A DNA stretch of 64,000 nucleotides from assembly GCA_016714025.1 (NCBI GenBank), contig JADJOB010000001.1, positions 62,001 through 126,000 of the forward strand, given 5' to 3'. Positions 1-7,444 of this stretch are shown here, in pieces. This DNA comes from Saprospiraceae bacterium (GTDB lineage: Bacteria; Bacteroidota; Bacteroidia; Chitinophagales; Saprospiraceae). The notes beneath the pieces are model-generated. The model was not told the DNA's origin. It did no database searches and was given only the letters and a program-made list of their open reading frames with translations. Positions within the stretch are counted from its first letter, which is position 1. Each line of letters begins with the position of its first letter. The position numbers and the translations under genes are program-made.

Positions 1-102
1 GTTTGAATTAATGATACAAAGATGCAGCGACCTCAACGCCTGAAACGATGAGGTAGGGCAAAAAAAAACATTGATGTATGTCAACGTTTTTCAAAAAAAT
101 GG
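1..102. repeat. Left copy of ~102-bp direct repeat
   Basis: This segment matches 1587-1689 almost base for base. There are about eight substitutions, mostly transitions, and one single-base length difference near the end. In the right copy the segment is the upstream region of a lipoprotein metallo-hydrolase gene on the minus strand. The left copy therefore probably sits upstream of another minus-strand gene just outside the window. It includes the Fnr-like inverted repeat at 65-90 and a smaller inverted repeat (CCTCA...TGAGG, 31-53) conserved in both copies. Whether it is a duplicated promoter or one end of a larger duplication cannot be seen from here. Confidence 0.85.
65..90. promoter_or_regulatory. 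Fnr-like inverted repeat, left copy
   Basis: The core is TTGA-N6-TCAA (71-74 and 81-84) inside longer, nearly perfect arms with A/T-rich flanks. The Escherichia coli FNR consensus is TTGAT-N4-ATCAA, and this site fits it with one substitution in the right half. Its repeat partner at 1651-1676 has fully symmetric 10-base arms. Likely bound by the Crp/Fnr-type regulator at 1693-2277; that is inference. Confidence 0.55.
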
Positions 103-135
103 ATCTGCTTTTCCCTATCTCGTCAATCTGCATAT

Positions 136-408
136 TCAGTGCAAAAATGATATCTTGCTTGCAGTGCTGTCTGTAGGAACTTCCTCCTGTGGCATACCAT
201 GGTGTTCAGCGGGCTTGCTGTCTTCACCCTAAAGATATCTACACCTACAATCGGCTTAGGAAAGAAGCTGGAATATCCTCCATGGATCTTAACAAAATCA
301 CCGTCTGCAAAGATTGTTCCCATCTCATATGGATATTAATTCTGAAAACGGTTCACTGGTTGGTCCGAATTCTTTTACGAAGTTGATATCGAGCTTTTAC
401 GTGGTCAT
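136..408 (-). pseudogene. Decayed NTF2/SnoaL-like protein gene
   Basis: No single frame is open, but three minus-strand frames joined in order read like an NTF2-like (SnoaL) protein. A first piece starts with ATG at 408, meets TAA at 397-399, then reads FVKEFGPTSEPF until TGA at 325-327. After a +1 shift the frame gives GTIFADGDFVKIHGG and then VDIFRVK, the family's usual 'VDIFRVENGKIVEHWD' strand. A one-base loss near 218-224 moves the rest to another frame reading KPAEHHGMPQEEVPTDSTAS and ending at TGA 136-138. At least two frameshifts and two stops make it a pseudogene. The family includes small cyclases, isomerases and many proteins of unknown role, so a substrate cannot be given. The family call rests on motif memory, not on an alignment. 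Confidence 0.6.
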
Positions 409-428
409 GTATAACTTATACAACGAAA

Positions 429-461
429 AAAGGCGTTCCGTCTAACACACGGAACGCCTTT
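429..461 (-). terminator. Rho-independent terminator after the metallo-hydrolase gene
   Basis: A perfect 13-bp stem (AAAGGCGTTCCGT and its complement) encloses a 7-nt loop. Read on the minus strand it is followed by six T residues. It lies about 115 nt past the stop codon of the lipoprotein metallo-hydrolase at 576-1556 and ends that transcript before the pseudogene. Confidence 0.85.
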
Positions 462-575
462 ACTGAGTTAATCAATCTTAAAAAACTAATCCTAATTTAA
501 TTGTAAATAGTGCGCTATTTTATTCTATCACCTCGCAGTATTCTAGCAACATACTATTATAAACTTAATGCTGAA

Positions 576-1556
576 TTAAAACCAATGAGCACCAGGGTCT
601 CCTGGATAAAAAGCATTTGGCAGTGAGAAATAAAGTGCTCCATCTCCATAGGTTGGATATAAAATTTTTAGCTCATCTACTACTTGTTGTACACTAGTAG
701 CGGTTCCACCAGCAGTTAAATTTTTTGTTCCTTTAATCAAACCTTGTGCATTACCTATATAAGCAATGGTTGCGTCAAAATTGCCTGTTACATTTGTTTG
801 GTAACCTAGGTGTCCAACAAAAATATACTTGTAGTTACTGAATTTTGATTTCATATCAGTTAGGGCGTTTATCCAAATACTCAATTCGTCCACACTGTCA
901 AGTGGTGTATAATCACGAATATAGGAATGTCTCTTAATTGCGGTTAAATCACCAGTGAATACCGCCCTTTCAGTTGGAATATATACATATCCATTTTCGA
1001 CCGCTTCAGTACCTGAAACATTGTCAAAGTAGTATTCAAAACCGCCAATTTCTTTTGAGCCAGACACTCCTATGGCCGTATCACCGTACACTTGATTAAA
1101 GGTTGCATCGGTATTCAAGACAGCGGCATCTTTTGTTTGCGCATAAACTGTTACATCCTTGAATTTGTCTAAGTTAATATAGTGGTCAATGTGAGGATGT
1201 GTAATAATGATGTTCATGGGTTTTTTAATTGCATTTGCATAGGCACGGAGTTCCGCTCCTGAATTACTTAAGTCAACTGGAATAACAGCCCCGCCAGAGT
1301 TATTGATACCCACATCTACCAGAGTAATCTCCTTTTCTGATTCCACAATTGTTGAAGTCCATCTTGTTCCAAAATTCAAAACATGATATCGAACTTTGTC
1401 TTCAGTCACAACCTCCACGCTAGCACTTGGTGCAAGAGAAGCAGCCGGGGCATTGGAAAAGTTAACTTTAGTGGGATTGGTGTCAGATTTTTCACATGAT
1501 GTAAAAAATACAGTTGCGCATACAATGGCTGCGATTGCCAATTTTTGAATTTTCAT
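576..1556 (-). CDS. Lipoprotein MBL-fold metallo-hydrolase
   Basis: A 326-aa protein with a lipoprotein signal peptide: hydrophobic stretch at residues 5-18 and lipobox FTSC with acyl-accepting Cys21. A metallo-beta-lactamase fold follows. LVDVG is near residue 81, and the metal motif H120-P-H122-I-D124-H125 matches HxHxDH. Later candidate ligands are in FTGDLTAIKRH and FVGHLGY. This fold covers beta-lactamases, glyoxalases, lactonases and other hydrolases, and nothing here fixes the substrate. The protein should sit on the periplasmic face of a membrane. The gene lies downstream of a Crp/Fnr-type regulator in the same orientation, with a Fnr-like box about 107 bp before its ATG and a terminator behind it. 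That suggests a regulator-controlled single-gene unit. Confidence 0.85.
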   Translation of the reverse strand: MKIQKLAIAAIVCATVFFTSCEKSDTNPTKVNFSNAPAASLAPSASVEVVTEDKVRYHVLNFGTRWTSTIVESEKEITLVDVGINNSGGAVIPVDLSNSGAELRAYANAIKKPMNIIITHPHIDHYINLDKFKDVTVYAQTKDAAVLNTDATFNQVYGDTAIGVSGSKEIGGFEYYFDNVSGTEAVENGYVYIPTERAVFTGDLTAIKRHSYIRDYTPLDSVDELSIWINALTDMKSKFSNYKYIFVGHLGYQTNVTGNFDATIAYIGNAQGLIKGTKNLTAGGTATSVQQVVDELKILYPTYGDGALYFSLPNAFYPGDPGAHWF

Positions 1557-1586
1557 TTTTTTTAGTTTTTAATTGTTTAATAATTT

Positions 1587-1689
1587 GTTTGAATTAATGA
1601 TGCAAAAATGCAGCGACCTCAACGCCTGAAACGATGAGGCAAGACAAAAAAAAACGTTGATGTAGGTCAACGTTTTTCAAATAAAATGG
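1587..1689. repeat. Right copy of ~102-bp direct repeat
   Basis: Partner of 1-102. It fills the gap between the regulator's stop codon (1693) and the 5' leader of the metallo-hydrolase, so here it plainly serves as that gene's upstream region. Conservation covers the Fnr-like box, the A tract beside it and the CCTCA...TGAGG inverted repeat. It stops at the regulator's 3' end: sequence to the right of the two copies is unrelated. Confidence 0.85.
1651..1676. promoter_or_regulatory. Fnr-like operator upstream of the metallo-hydrolase
   Basis: A perfect inverted repeat: AAAACGTTGA, six bases, TCAACGTTTT. The core TTGAT-GTAG-GTCAA is one base from the FNR consensus. The centre is about 107 bp upstream of the metallo-hydrolase ATG and 28 bp past the end of the Crp/Fnr-type gene. 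That gene's recognition helix carries the E-x-x-S-R residues that read TTGA in FNR, so the pairing of factor and site is plausible. Activation or repression cannot be decided. Confidence 0.6.
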
Positions 1690-1692
1690 TAG

Positions 1693-2277
1693 CTATTTTT
1701 TTATTGAACCGGCTCTTATGCGGCTTAGTGTTTCCTTGGTCATGCCAAGATAAGAGGCGATTATGTGTTGAGGAAACCGCTGCATAAATTCGGGAAATCT
1801 CTTTTCAAAATCTTCATAACGCTCTTCTGCCGTAAGCGTTTGCGCTGCCTGAACTCTTTTCAGCAGATTAAAGGATTGCTTTTCGGTAACCACTTTTATC
1901 ATTTCGTTGATGAAAGGTTGTCGGCTTAATTTGTTAATAAAATCTTCTCTGTTCACCATCAGCATTTCCACATCTTCGAAGGCATCAATAAAGTAAGGCG
2001 ATGGTGTGCCTACCATAAAACTTTCACGGTCGCCAACCCAGAAGTTTTCAATATACAACCCGAGAATATTTTCCTTCCCGGTTTTGTCAACCGTATATTG
2101 CTTAAATGCCCCTTTTACAATAAACCCCGCAAATTTGCATACCTCCCCTTCCTGTAGCAGATACTGGTGTTTCCGGAATTTTTTCGGTTTAAAAACGCTT
2201 GCAAGCAAATTGCTATCTTCCTCAGACAGCTTTGTTGTGAGTTTGCTATTGATGTATGTTATTAATGTATCGTGCAT
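1693..2277 (-). CDS. Crp/Fnr-family transcriptional regulator
   Basis: A 194-aa protein with an N-terminal cyclic-nucleotide-binding-like beta-roll (about residues 20-115), a linker helix (115-145) and a C-terminal helix-turn-helix. In the recognition helix LGMTKETLSRIRAG, Glu182, Ser185 and Arg186 occupy the positions used by FNR (E-x-x-S-R) to contact TTGA half-sites. There is no cluster-binding Cys set, so it is not an iron-sulfur oxygen sensor like FNR; the effector is unknown. I start at ATG 2277 (MHDTLITYINSK). The frame is open to a TTG at 2289, but the family usually begins at this MHD-type sequence. It sits upstream of the metallo-hydrolase with a matching operator between them. Confidence 0.85.
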   Translation of the reverse strand: MHDTLITYINSKLTTKLSEEDSNLLASVFKPKKFRKHQYLLQEGEVCKFAGFIVKGAFKQYTVDKTGKENILGLYIENFWVGDRESFMVGTPSPYFIDAFEDVEMLMVNREDFINKLSRQPFINEMIKVVTEKQSFNLLKRVQAAQTLTAEERYEDFEKRFPEFMQRFPQHIIASYLGMTKETLSRIRAGSIKK

Positions 2278-2362
2278 AATGTAAGGCAAGATTATTCATA
2301 TTCTTAAAGTTCACTACCAGCGATGGTCCCAATGCTTGCCGCTAAGTTACAAGCATTTGAAA

Positions 2363-2941
2363 TTACCACAAAGCTGGAACAAAATTTTCAGCATTTGTTA
2401 TCACGGCGCCTTTTCCAGTAGCGCGAATTACAAATAAACCATTTCGTTCGGCAAACTTTGGACTTTCTTCGCTGGCATGTAAATAGGCAACAGCGCCATA
2501 AATATTATAAGCAGCATATTCATCCAACCATTCTTTAGCATGGCGTAATTCATCTATGAATTCTTTAATTGCTTTAATATTTAAATTTGATTTGACTTCA
2601 ACGATAACAATTTCATTACCATTCTTGGCAATAATATCAAATTCAAATTGTTGTCCGTTGTGTATACCTGTCCGACGTTGCGAAGTATCGTGAACATCAA
2701 TTCCTTTGCTGCGAAGTAGACTAATCAAATTTCCACTTACAAGACTCTCGACAAACTTTCCCCACTGACTTTCAAATTGATGGATCATTTTATTCAGCTT
2801 CCGATCCGTCTCTTTTAATTGAAGTTCAGTCTCTTTAAATTGGAGATCGGTTTCCTTAAATTTCCGATCGGTTTCTTGTTGGCTGATTGCTAATTCCTTT
2901 AACAATTGCTTAATTTCATCAAAGCTTACCTGGATTTCCAT
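2363..2941 (-). CDS. DUF3782-like coiled-coil / PD-(D/E)XK-like protein
   Basis: A 192-aa protein in two parts. Residues 8-55 are a coiled coil built from short repeats (QETDRKF, KETDLQF, KETELQL, KETDRKL). Residues 60-192 resemble a PD-(D/E)XK nuclease core, with Asp in FEFDIIAKN and EVK in IVIVEVKS, spaced as in restriction-like folds. Proteins of this build are common in Bacteroidota and cyanobacteria and are mostly uncharacterised. The coding DNA shows the heptads as a short tandem repeat near 2775-2880. No restriction methylase or toxin partner is next to it, so a defence role is not supported by context. Function unknown. Confidence 0.75.
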   Translation of the reverse strand: MEIQVSFDEIKQLLKELAISQQETDRKFKETDLQFKETELQLKETDRKLNKMIHQFESQWGKFVESLVSGNLISLLRSKGIDVHDTSQRRTGIHNGQQFEFDIIAKNGNEIVIVEVKSNLNIKAIKEFIDELRHAKEWLDEYAAYNIYGAVAYLHASEESPKFAERNGLFVIRATGKGAVITNAENFVPALW

Positions 2942-3242
2942 ATTAACTATTTTTAGGTGTTTTCAAAAATGCACAGTAAAAATAAGTATATTTTGAAATC
3001 TGAATACATTTGGCATCCGGTTTTTGAATTCAATCAGCACAATTGAAATTTCAAATAAAAACGGATATTTCATAAATGGACAGTCACACTTACGCACATT
3101 TTAGTCATTCCTTAATACTTCCAGATGAAATCAGCAATAAAAAGGGCTAGCATGCCTGTGTTATTAACAAATCGTTTTGGCATCGCTGTCCGGAAGCATT
3201 GCTTCTGTAAAACATTCCCTTAACTTTGCATAAAATAAAGGC
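2942..3242. other. Intergenic region between divergent genes
   Basis: About 300 bp between the minus-strand coiled-coil gene and leuS. The right end holds the leuS promoter. I see no ORF, RNA gene or strong hairpin in the rest. Confidence 0.6.
3199..3228 (+). promoter_or_regulatory. Consensus Bacteroidota promoter of leuS
   Basis: TTG at 3199-3201, 19 nt, then TAACTTTG at 3221-3228, an exact fit to the Bacteroidota -33/-7 consensus (TTG, 19 nt, TAnnTTTG). Transcription would start near 3235, giving leuS a very short leader before its ATG at 3243. Confidence 0.75.
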
Positions 3243-6080
3243 ATGGAGTTTTTACATCAGGGAATTGAAGATAAGTGGAAAAAGTATTGGAATGAAAATC
3301 AGGTTTATAAAGTAGCCGATGATTTCAGTAAACCCAAATTTTATGTTTTGGATATGTTTCCCTACCCGTCCGGTGCCGGCTTACATGTTGGACATCCTTT
3401 GGGCTACATTGCTTCAGATATCGTAGCGCGGCACAAACGAATGTCCGGATTTAATGTTTTGCACCCAATGGGCTTTGATGCCTTTGGCTTACCTGCAGAA
3501 CAATATGCTATCCAAACAGGCATCCATCCTTCCGTCTCAACTGCGCAAAACATTCAACGTTATCGTGAACAACTCGATAATATTGGATTTAATTACGATT
3601 GGTCCCGTGAGGTGATTACCTGTGATCCGAACTATTATAAATGGACTCAATGGATCTTTTTAAAACTTTACAACTCCTATTACAATACTGCCGAGCAGAA
3701 AGCAAAACCGATAGAAGAGTTGGTACAGCAATTCGAACGATTTGGCAACCAGTCCATTCCAGCGCATCATTCTGAAGAAACCATTTTTGATGCAACAGCA
3801 TGGAACACAAAAAGTCGCATCGAACAAGAAGGAATCTTAATGAATTATCGCTTGGCTTTTCGCAAAACTGCTTATGTCAATTGGTGTGAAGCATTAGGCA
3901 CTGTATTGGCAAATGATGAAATCAAAGACGGTGTATCTGAACGTGGCGGTCATCCGGTTGAGAAAAAACCTATGATGCAATGGGCCTTGCGAATTACAGC
4001 TTATGCCGAACGTTTGTTGAAAGACATGGAAACCCTGGAATGGTCTGATTCATTAAAAATTATGCAAAGCAATTGGATCGGTAAATCAATCGGTGCGCAA
4101 ATCTTTTTTGCTGTTGATGATCATCCGGAATCCATTGAAATTTTTACAACAAGACCAGATACTATTTTCGGTGCGAGTTTTATGGTACTTGCTCCTGAAC
4201 ATCCACTGGTTTTGAGTATAACGACTCCATCTCAAAAACCAGCGGTTGAACAATATATAAATCACAGCAATCGGAAAACCGAACGCGAACGTCAAACGGA
4301 TAATAAATCAGTCTCCGGTGTATTCACCGGTGCGTATGCCATTCATCCATTTAATCAAACCAAGATCCCAATTTGGATTGCAGATTATGTCTTGATTGAA
4401 TACGGTACCGGAGCCATCATGGCTGTGCCTAGCAATGATAAAAGAGATCAACTCTTTGCAAAGCATTTTGACTTACCCATTGTTCAGGTGGTTGATCAAT
4501 CAAATTTTCCAACAGCCGATCTGGAAGATAAAGTAGGTACGATGATCAATTCCGATTTTTTAAATGGCAAACAAGTTGATCAGGCAATCACTGAAATTTT
4601 AGAATCATTGGAATCCAAAGGAATTGGTAAAACACGAATTCAATATAAACTGCGTGATGCTAATTTTAGCAGACAACGGTACTGGGGAGAACCGTTTCCA
4701 ATCTATTACGATGAAACAGGTCAGACGTACCAATTAAGCGAATCAGAATTGCCTTTGGAATTGCCCCATCTCGAACAAATAGAACCAGGAAAATCAGCCA
4801 AATCACCTCTGGCTTCCGCAACTGATTGGGTGAACTGGAATGGTTTTATCCGCGAAACCGATACCATGCCCGGATATGCCGGTTCGTCTTGGTATTTCCT
4901 TCGTTACATGGATCCTGTTAACATAGAAGCATTTGCATCAAAGGATAAATTGAATTACTGGAAAGACGTTGACTTATACATCGGAGGGACTGAACACGCT
5001 GTAGGTCATTTAATGTATTCCCGGTTCTGGCATAAATTTTTATTTGATTACGGCTTTGTAAATACAAATGAACCCTTTAAAAAATTAGTAAATCAAGGGA
5101 TGATTCAAGGGATCATTGAATCATTGCTTCTGGTTAAAGACAGTCATCCACCAGTATTTATAGATTTAAATTTAAAAACAGACTATCCAGATGATCAATT
5201 AGCACGCATTCCTGTGCACATTGATTATGTAAGTGATTACAACACGGACCATTCACATCTTTCTAAAGAAGGTATTCTGCAATTTGTAAAATGGAGGCCC
5301 GAATTTGCAGGCAGCATGTTTAAAAATACAGAATCTACCTGTTTGTTAAATGAACTTACAGATGACTTCAAAATTCATACGCTTTCTGAAACCGGCAAAA
5401 TGTCAAAGCGATACCACAATGTGGTAAACCCGGATGATGTAATTGCTACCTATGGCGCAGACTGTTTCAGGATGTATGAAATGTTTTTAGGACCTATAGA
5501 CCAGGCAAAACCCTGGGATACCAAAGGCATTGATGGTGTAAGTAAGTTTTTGAGGAAGTTTTATAATTTGTTTTATGATGCAAACGATCAGTTTGTTCTA
5601 ACGGATGAACCTGCGACTCCAGACGAACTTAAAATCTTACACACTTGTATTAAAAAAGTCAATCAGGATATCGAACAATTATCATTCAATACTTCGGTCA
5701 GTGCATTTATGATTTGCGTCAATGAATTAAAAAGACTTGGATGTACTAAAAGAGACGTACTCTTATCATTGGCACAATTACTGGCTCCGTTTGCCCCTTT
5801 CATCACAGAAGAAATCTGGCATACAGCAGGTTATTCCGGAAGTATCCATCACTGCAACTATCCACAGGCTGATGAAACGCATTTAATTAAGAACGAAGTC
5901 AATTATCCTGTGAGTATCAATGGTAAAAAACGGTTTGAATGGATCGTTGCTAAAACAATGAGCCAGGATGAGTTACTGAAACAAGTTGTAGAATTGGATG
6001 AAATTAAAAAATGGTTGGAGGGCCAAGAAATAAAAAAAATTATTATTGTTCCTAATCGCATGATTAATATTGTTATCTAA
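3243..6080 (+). CDS. leuS: Leucyl-tRNA synthetase
   Basis: A 945-aa class I aminoacyl-tRNA synthetase that charges tRNA-Leu in the cytoplasm. The HIGH motif appears as HVGH in PYPSGAGLHVGHPLGY (about residues 41-56). The CP1 editing domain follows (about 230-430), with the TTRPDTIFGA signature. The KMSKS loop appears as KMSKR at 719-723, and the anticodon-binding domain fills the C-terminus. Between GMIQG and the KMSKR loop is an insertion of roughly 90 residues typical of Bacteroidota LeuRS. The last position of KMSKS is Arg instead of Ser; the two catalytic lysines are intact. The promoter fits consensus and the next gene starts 5 nt after the stop. Confidence 0.97.
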   Translation: MEFLHQGIEDKWKKYWNENQVYKVADDFSKPKFYVLDMFPYPSGAGLHVGHPLGYIASDIVARHKRMSGFNVLHPMGFDAFGLPAEQYAIQTGIHPSVSTAQNIQRYREQLDNIGFNYDWSREVITCDPNYYKWTQWIFLKLYNSYYNTAEQKAKPIEELVQQFERFGNQSIPAHHSEETIFDATAWNTKSRIEQEGILMNYRLAFRKTAYVNWCEALGTVLANDEIKDGVSERGGHPVEKKPMMQWALRITAYAERLLKDMETLEWSDSLKIMQSNWIGKSIGAQIFFAVDDHPESIEIFTTRPDTIFGASFMVLAPEHPLVLSITTPSQKPAVEQYINHSNRKTERERQTDNKSVSGVFTGAYAIHPFNQTKIPIWIADYVLIEYGTGAIMAVPSNDKRDQLFAKHFDLPIVQVVDQSNFPTADLEDKVGTMINSDFLNGKQVDQAITEILESLESKGIGKTRIQYKLRDANFSRQRYWGEPFPIYYDETGQTYQLSESELPLELPHLEQIEPGKSAKSPLASATDWVNWNGFIRETDTMPGYAGSSWYFLRYMDPVNIEAFASKDKLNYWKDVDLYIGGTEHAVGHLMYSRFWHKFLFDYGFVNTNEPFKKLVNQGMIQGIIESLLLVKDSHPPVFIDLNLKTDYPDDQLARIPVHIDYVSDYNTDHSHLSKEGILQFVKWRPEFAGSMFKNTESTCLLNELTDDFKIHTLSETGKMSKRYHNVVNPDDVIATYGADCFRMYEMFLGPIDQAKPWDTKGIDGVSKFLRKFYNLFYDANDQFVLTDEPATPDELKILHTCIKKVNQDIEQLSFNTSVSAFMICVNELKRLGCTKRDVLLSLAQLLAPFAPFITEEIWHTAGYSGSIHHCNYPQADETHLIKNEVNYPVSINGKKRFEWIVAKTMSQDELLKQVVELDEIKKWLEGQEIKKIIIVPNRMINIVI

Positions 6081-6085
6081 GAAAT

Positions 6086-6430
6086 ATGTTTGAAAATAAA
6101 TCCAAAGCGGTTGTTCATTCCCGTATCTTTTACAAAAGGCTGTTGAAATTCTGGATACTTGGAACACTGATGATTTCCATTTCACTTTTATTAGGTACCC
6201 TTGGCTATATGTATTTTGGAAATTTAAATTGGATCGATGGCTTATACAATGCCAGCATGATTTTAACCGGCATGGGTCCGGACGTAGAAAAACCATGTGA
6301 TGAACTTAAATTATTTGCCTCATTTTATGCCATGTACAGTGGCATCATTTTTCTTTCAAGTGTAACGATTGTTTTTGCCCCAATCATTCACCGCTTCTTT
6401 CACATAATTCATGTGGAAGGAAAGGATTAG
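6086..6430 (+). CDS. Two-helix membrane protein, K+-channel-like topology without filter
   Basis: A 114-aa inner-membrane protein with two predicted transmembrane helices (about residues 19-41 and 83-104). Between them is a short re-entrant-looking stretch (YNASMILTGMGPD). The order helix, P-loop-like segment, helix, and the FASFYAMYSGIIFL start of the second helix recall two-helix potassium channels. However, the selectivity filter TVGYG is replaced by TGMGP, so potassium conduction is unlikely. It begins 5 nt after leuS and is probably cotranscribed, with no functional link implied. Similar short proteins occur widely in Bacteroidota without a known role, so the channel relation is inference from layout. 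Confidence 0.7.
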   Translation: MFENKSKAVVHSRIFYKRLLKFWILGTLMISISLLLGTLGYMYFGNLNWIDGLYNASMILTGMGPDVEKPCDELKLFASFYAMYSGIIFLSSVTIVFAPIIHRFFHIIHVEGKD

Positions 6431-6436
6431 TGGTGT

Positions 6437-7354
6437 CTAACTTAGATTGCTCAGCGTAGCCGGAAACCGACTGAACTTAGGAGCAACGACCAATTCTTTA
6501 GATCCCGGAGTGTATGCATAAAACCCTTCTCCGGATTTAACGCCCAATTTGTTTGCGGTAACCATTTTAACCAATAAAGGACAAGGAGCATATTTAGGAT
6601 TTCCAAATCCATCTTCCAATACCCTTAATATAGCAAGACATACATCCAGTCCAATAAAATCTGCTAATTGCAGGGGACCCATTGGATGCGCCATTCCCAA
6701 TTTCATTACGGTATCGATCTCTTCAACTCCTGCAACTCCTTCATACAAACAATGCACAGCTTCATTGATCATAGGAATTAAAATGCGATTGGAAACAAAA
6801 CCAGGATAATCATTGACTTCAACAGGAACTTTATCAAGTGCTCTGGTAAGATTCATAATGATTTCACAAACCTCATCGGATGTATTATACCCACGAATGA
6901 TTTCAACCAATTTCATGATGGGAGCCGGATTCATAAAGTGCATTCCAATGACTTTATCTGGTCTTTTGGTAATGGAAGCAATTTTTGTCAATGAAATGGC
7001 TGATGTGTTACTGGCTAATATTGTATTTGGCGAACACATCCGTTCGAGATCAGTAAATATTTTTAACTTAAGTGACTCATTTTCAGTGGCTGCTTCAATT
7101 ACCAATTCAGCATTTTCAACGGCAGATTCCAGATCAGAATTTAGGGTAAGGCGATTTAAAGTATTGATTTTATCCTCGCCGGTTAATTTTGCTTTTTCTA
7201 CCATCCGATCCAGATTTTTAGTAATCGAAGCCAAAGCTCTTTCCAATGCCGGTGCAGAAATATCATTTAAGACAACCTGATAACCATATTGTGCAAATAC
7301 ATGAGCGATGCCACTTCCCATGGTTCCCGCTCCGATAACTGTAATATTTTTCAT
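6437..7354 (-). CDS. 3-hydroxybutyryl-CoA dehydrogenase
   Basis: A 305-aa member of the 3-hydroxyacyl-CoA dehydrogenase family, which oxidises 3-hydroxyacyl-CoA or reduces acetoacetyl-CoA with NAD(P)H in the cytoplasm. The N-terminal Rossmann motif is VIGAGTMGSGIA (residues 5-16). The catalytic region contains GMHFMNPAPIMKLVEI, with the His of HFMNP, and the C-terminal helical domain begins near GFVSNRIL. About 285-300 aa is usual for the single-domain type (hbd/paaH), and no enoyl-CoA hydratase domain is fused. It converges tail to tail with the preceding gene (6 nt between stops) and stands alone, so it may serve fatty-acid oxidation or butyrate/PHB-type chemistry. Confidence 0.92.
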   Translation of the reverse strand: MKNITVIGAGTMGSGIAHVFAQYGYQVVLNDISAPALERALASITKNLDRMVEKAKLTGEDKINTLNRLTLNSDLESAVENAELVIEAATENESLKLKIFTDLERMCSPNTILASNTSAISLTKIASITKRPDKVIGMHFMNPAPIMKLVEIIRGYNTSDEVCEIIMNLTRALDKVPVEVNDYPGFVSNRILIPMINEAVHCLYEGVAGVEEIDTVMKLGMAHPMGPLQLADFIGLDVCLAILRVLEDGFGNPKYAPCPLLVKMVTANKLGVKSGEGFYAYTPGSKELVVAPKFSRFPATLSNLS

Positions 7355-7444
7355 GATTTTTTTTGAATATTGCGCGCAAAGCTAAGCTTTGAGCAGTATT
7401 TAACAAATTGTAGAGTAAAAATATAAATCCTATCTTGCAATTCT

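Noticed and set aside
123..323. A 66-aa minus-strand open frame read as a stand-alone gene
   Set aside because: It is better explained as the middle and shifted end of a decayed NTF2-like gene.
1..1689. A mobile element bounded by the 102-bp repeats
   Set aside because: The repeats are direct, contain a regulatory site, and no transposase or target-site duplication is visible between them.
2363..2941. Restriction or defence system built on the nuclease-like gene
   Set aside because: There is no methyltransferase, helicase or toxin partner next to it; the adjacent genes are a regulator and leuS.
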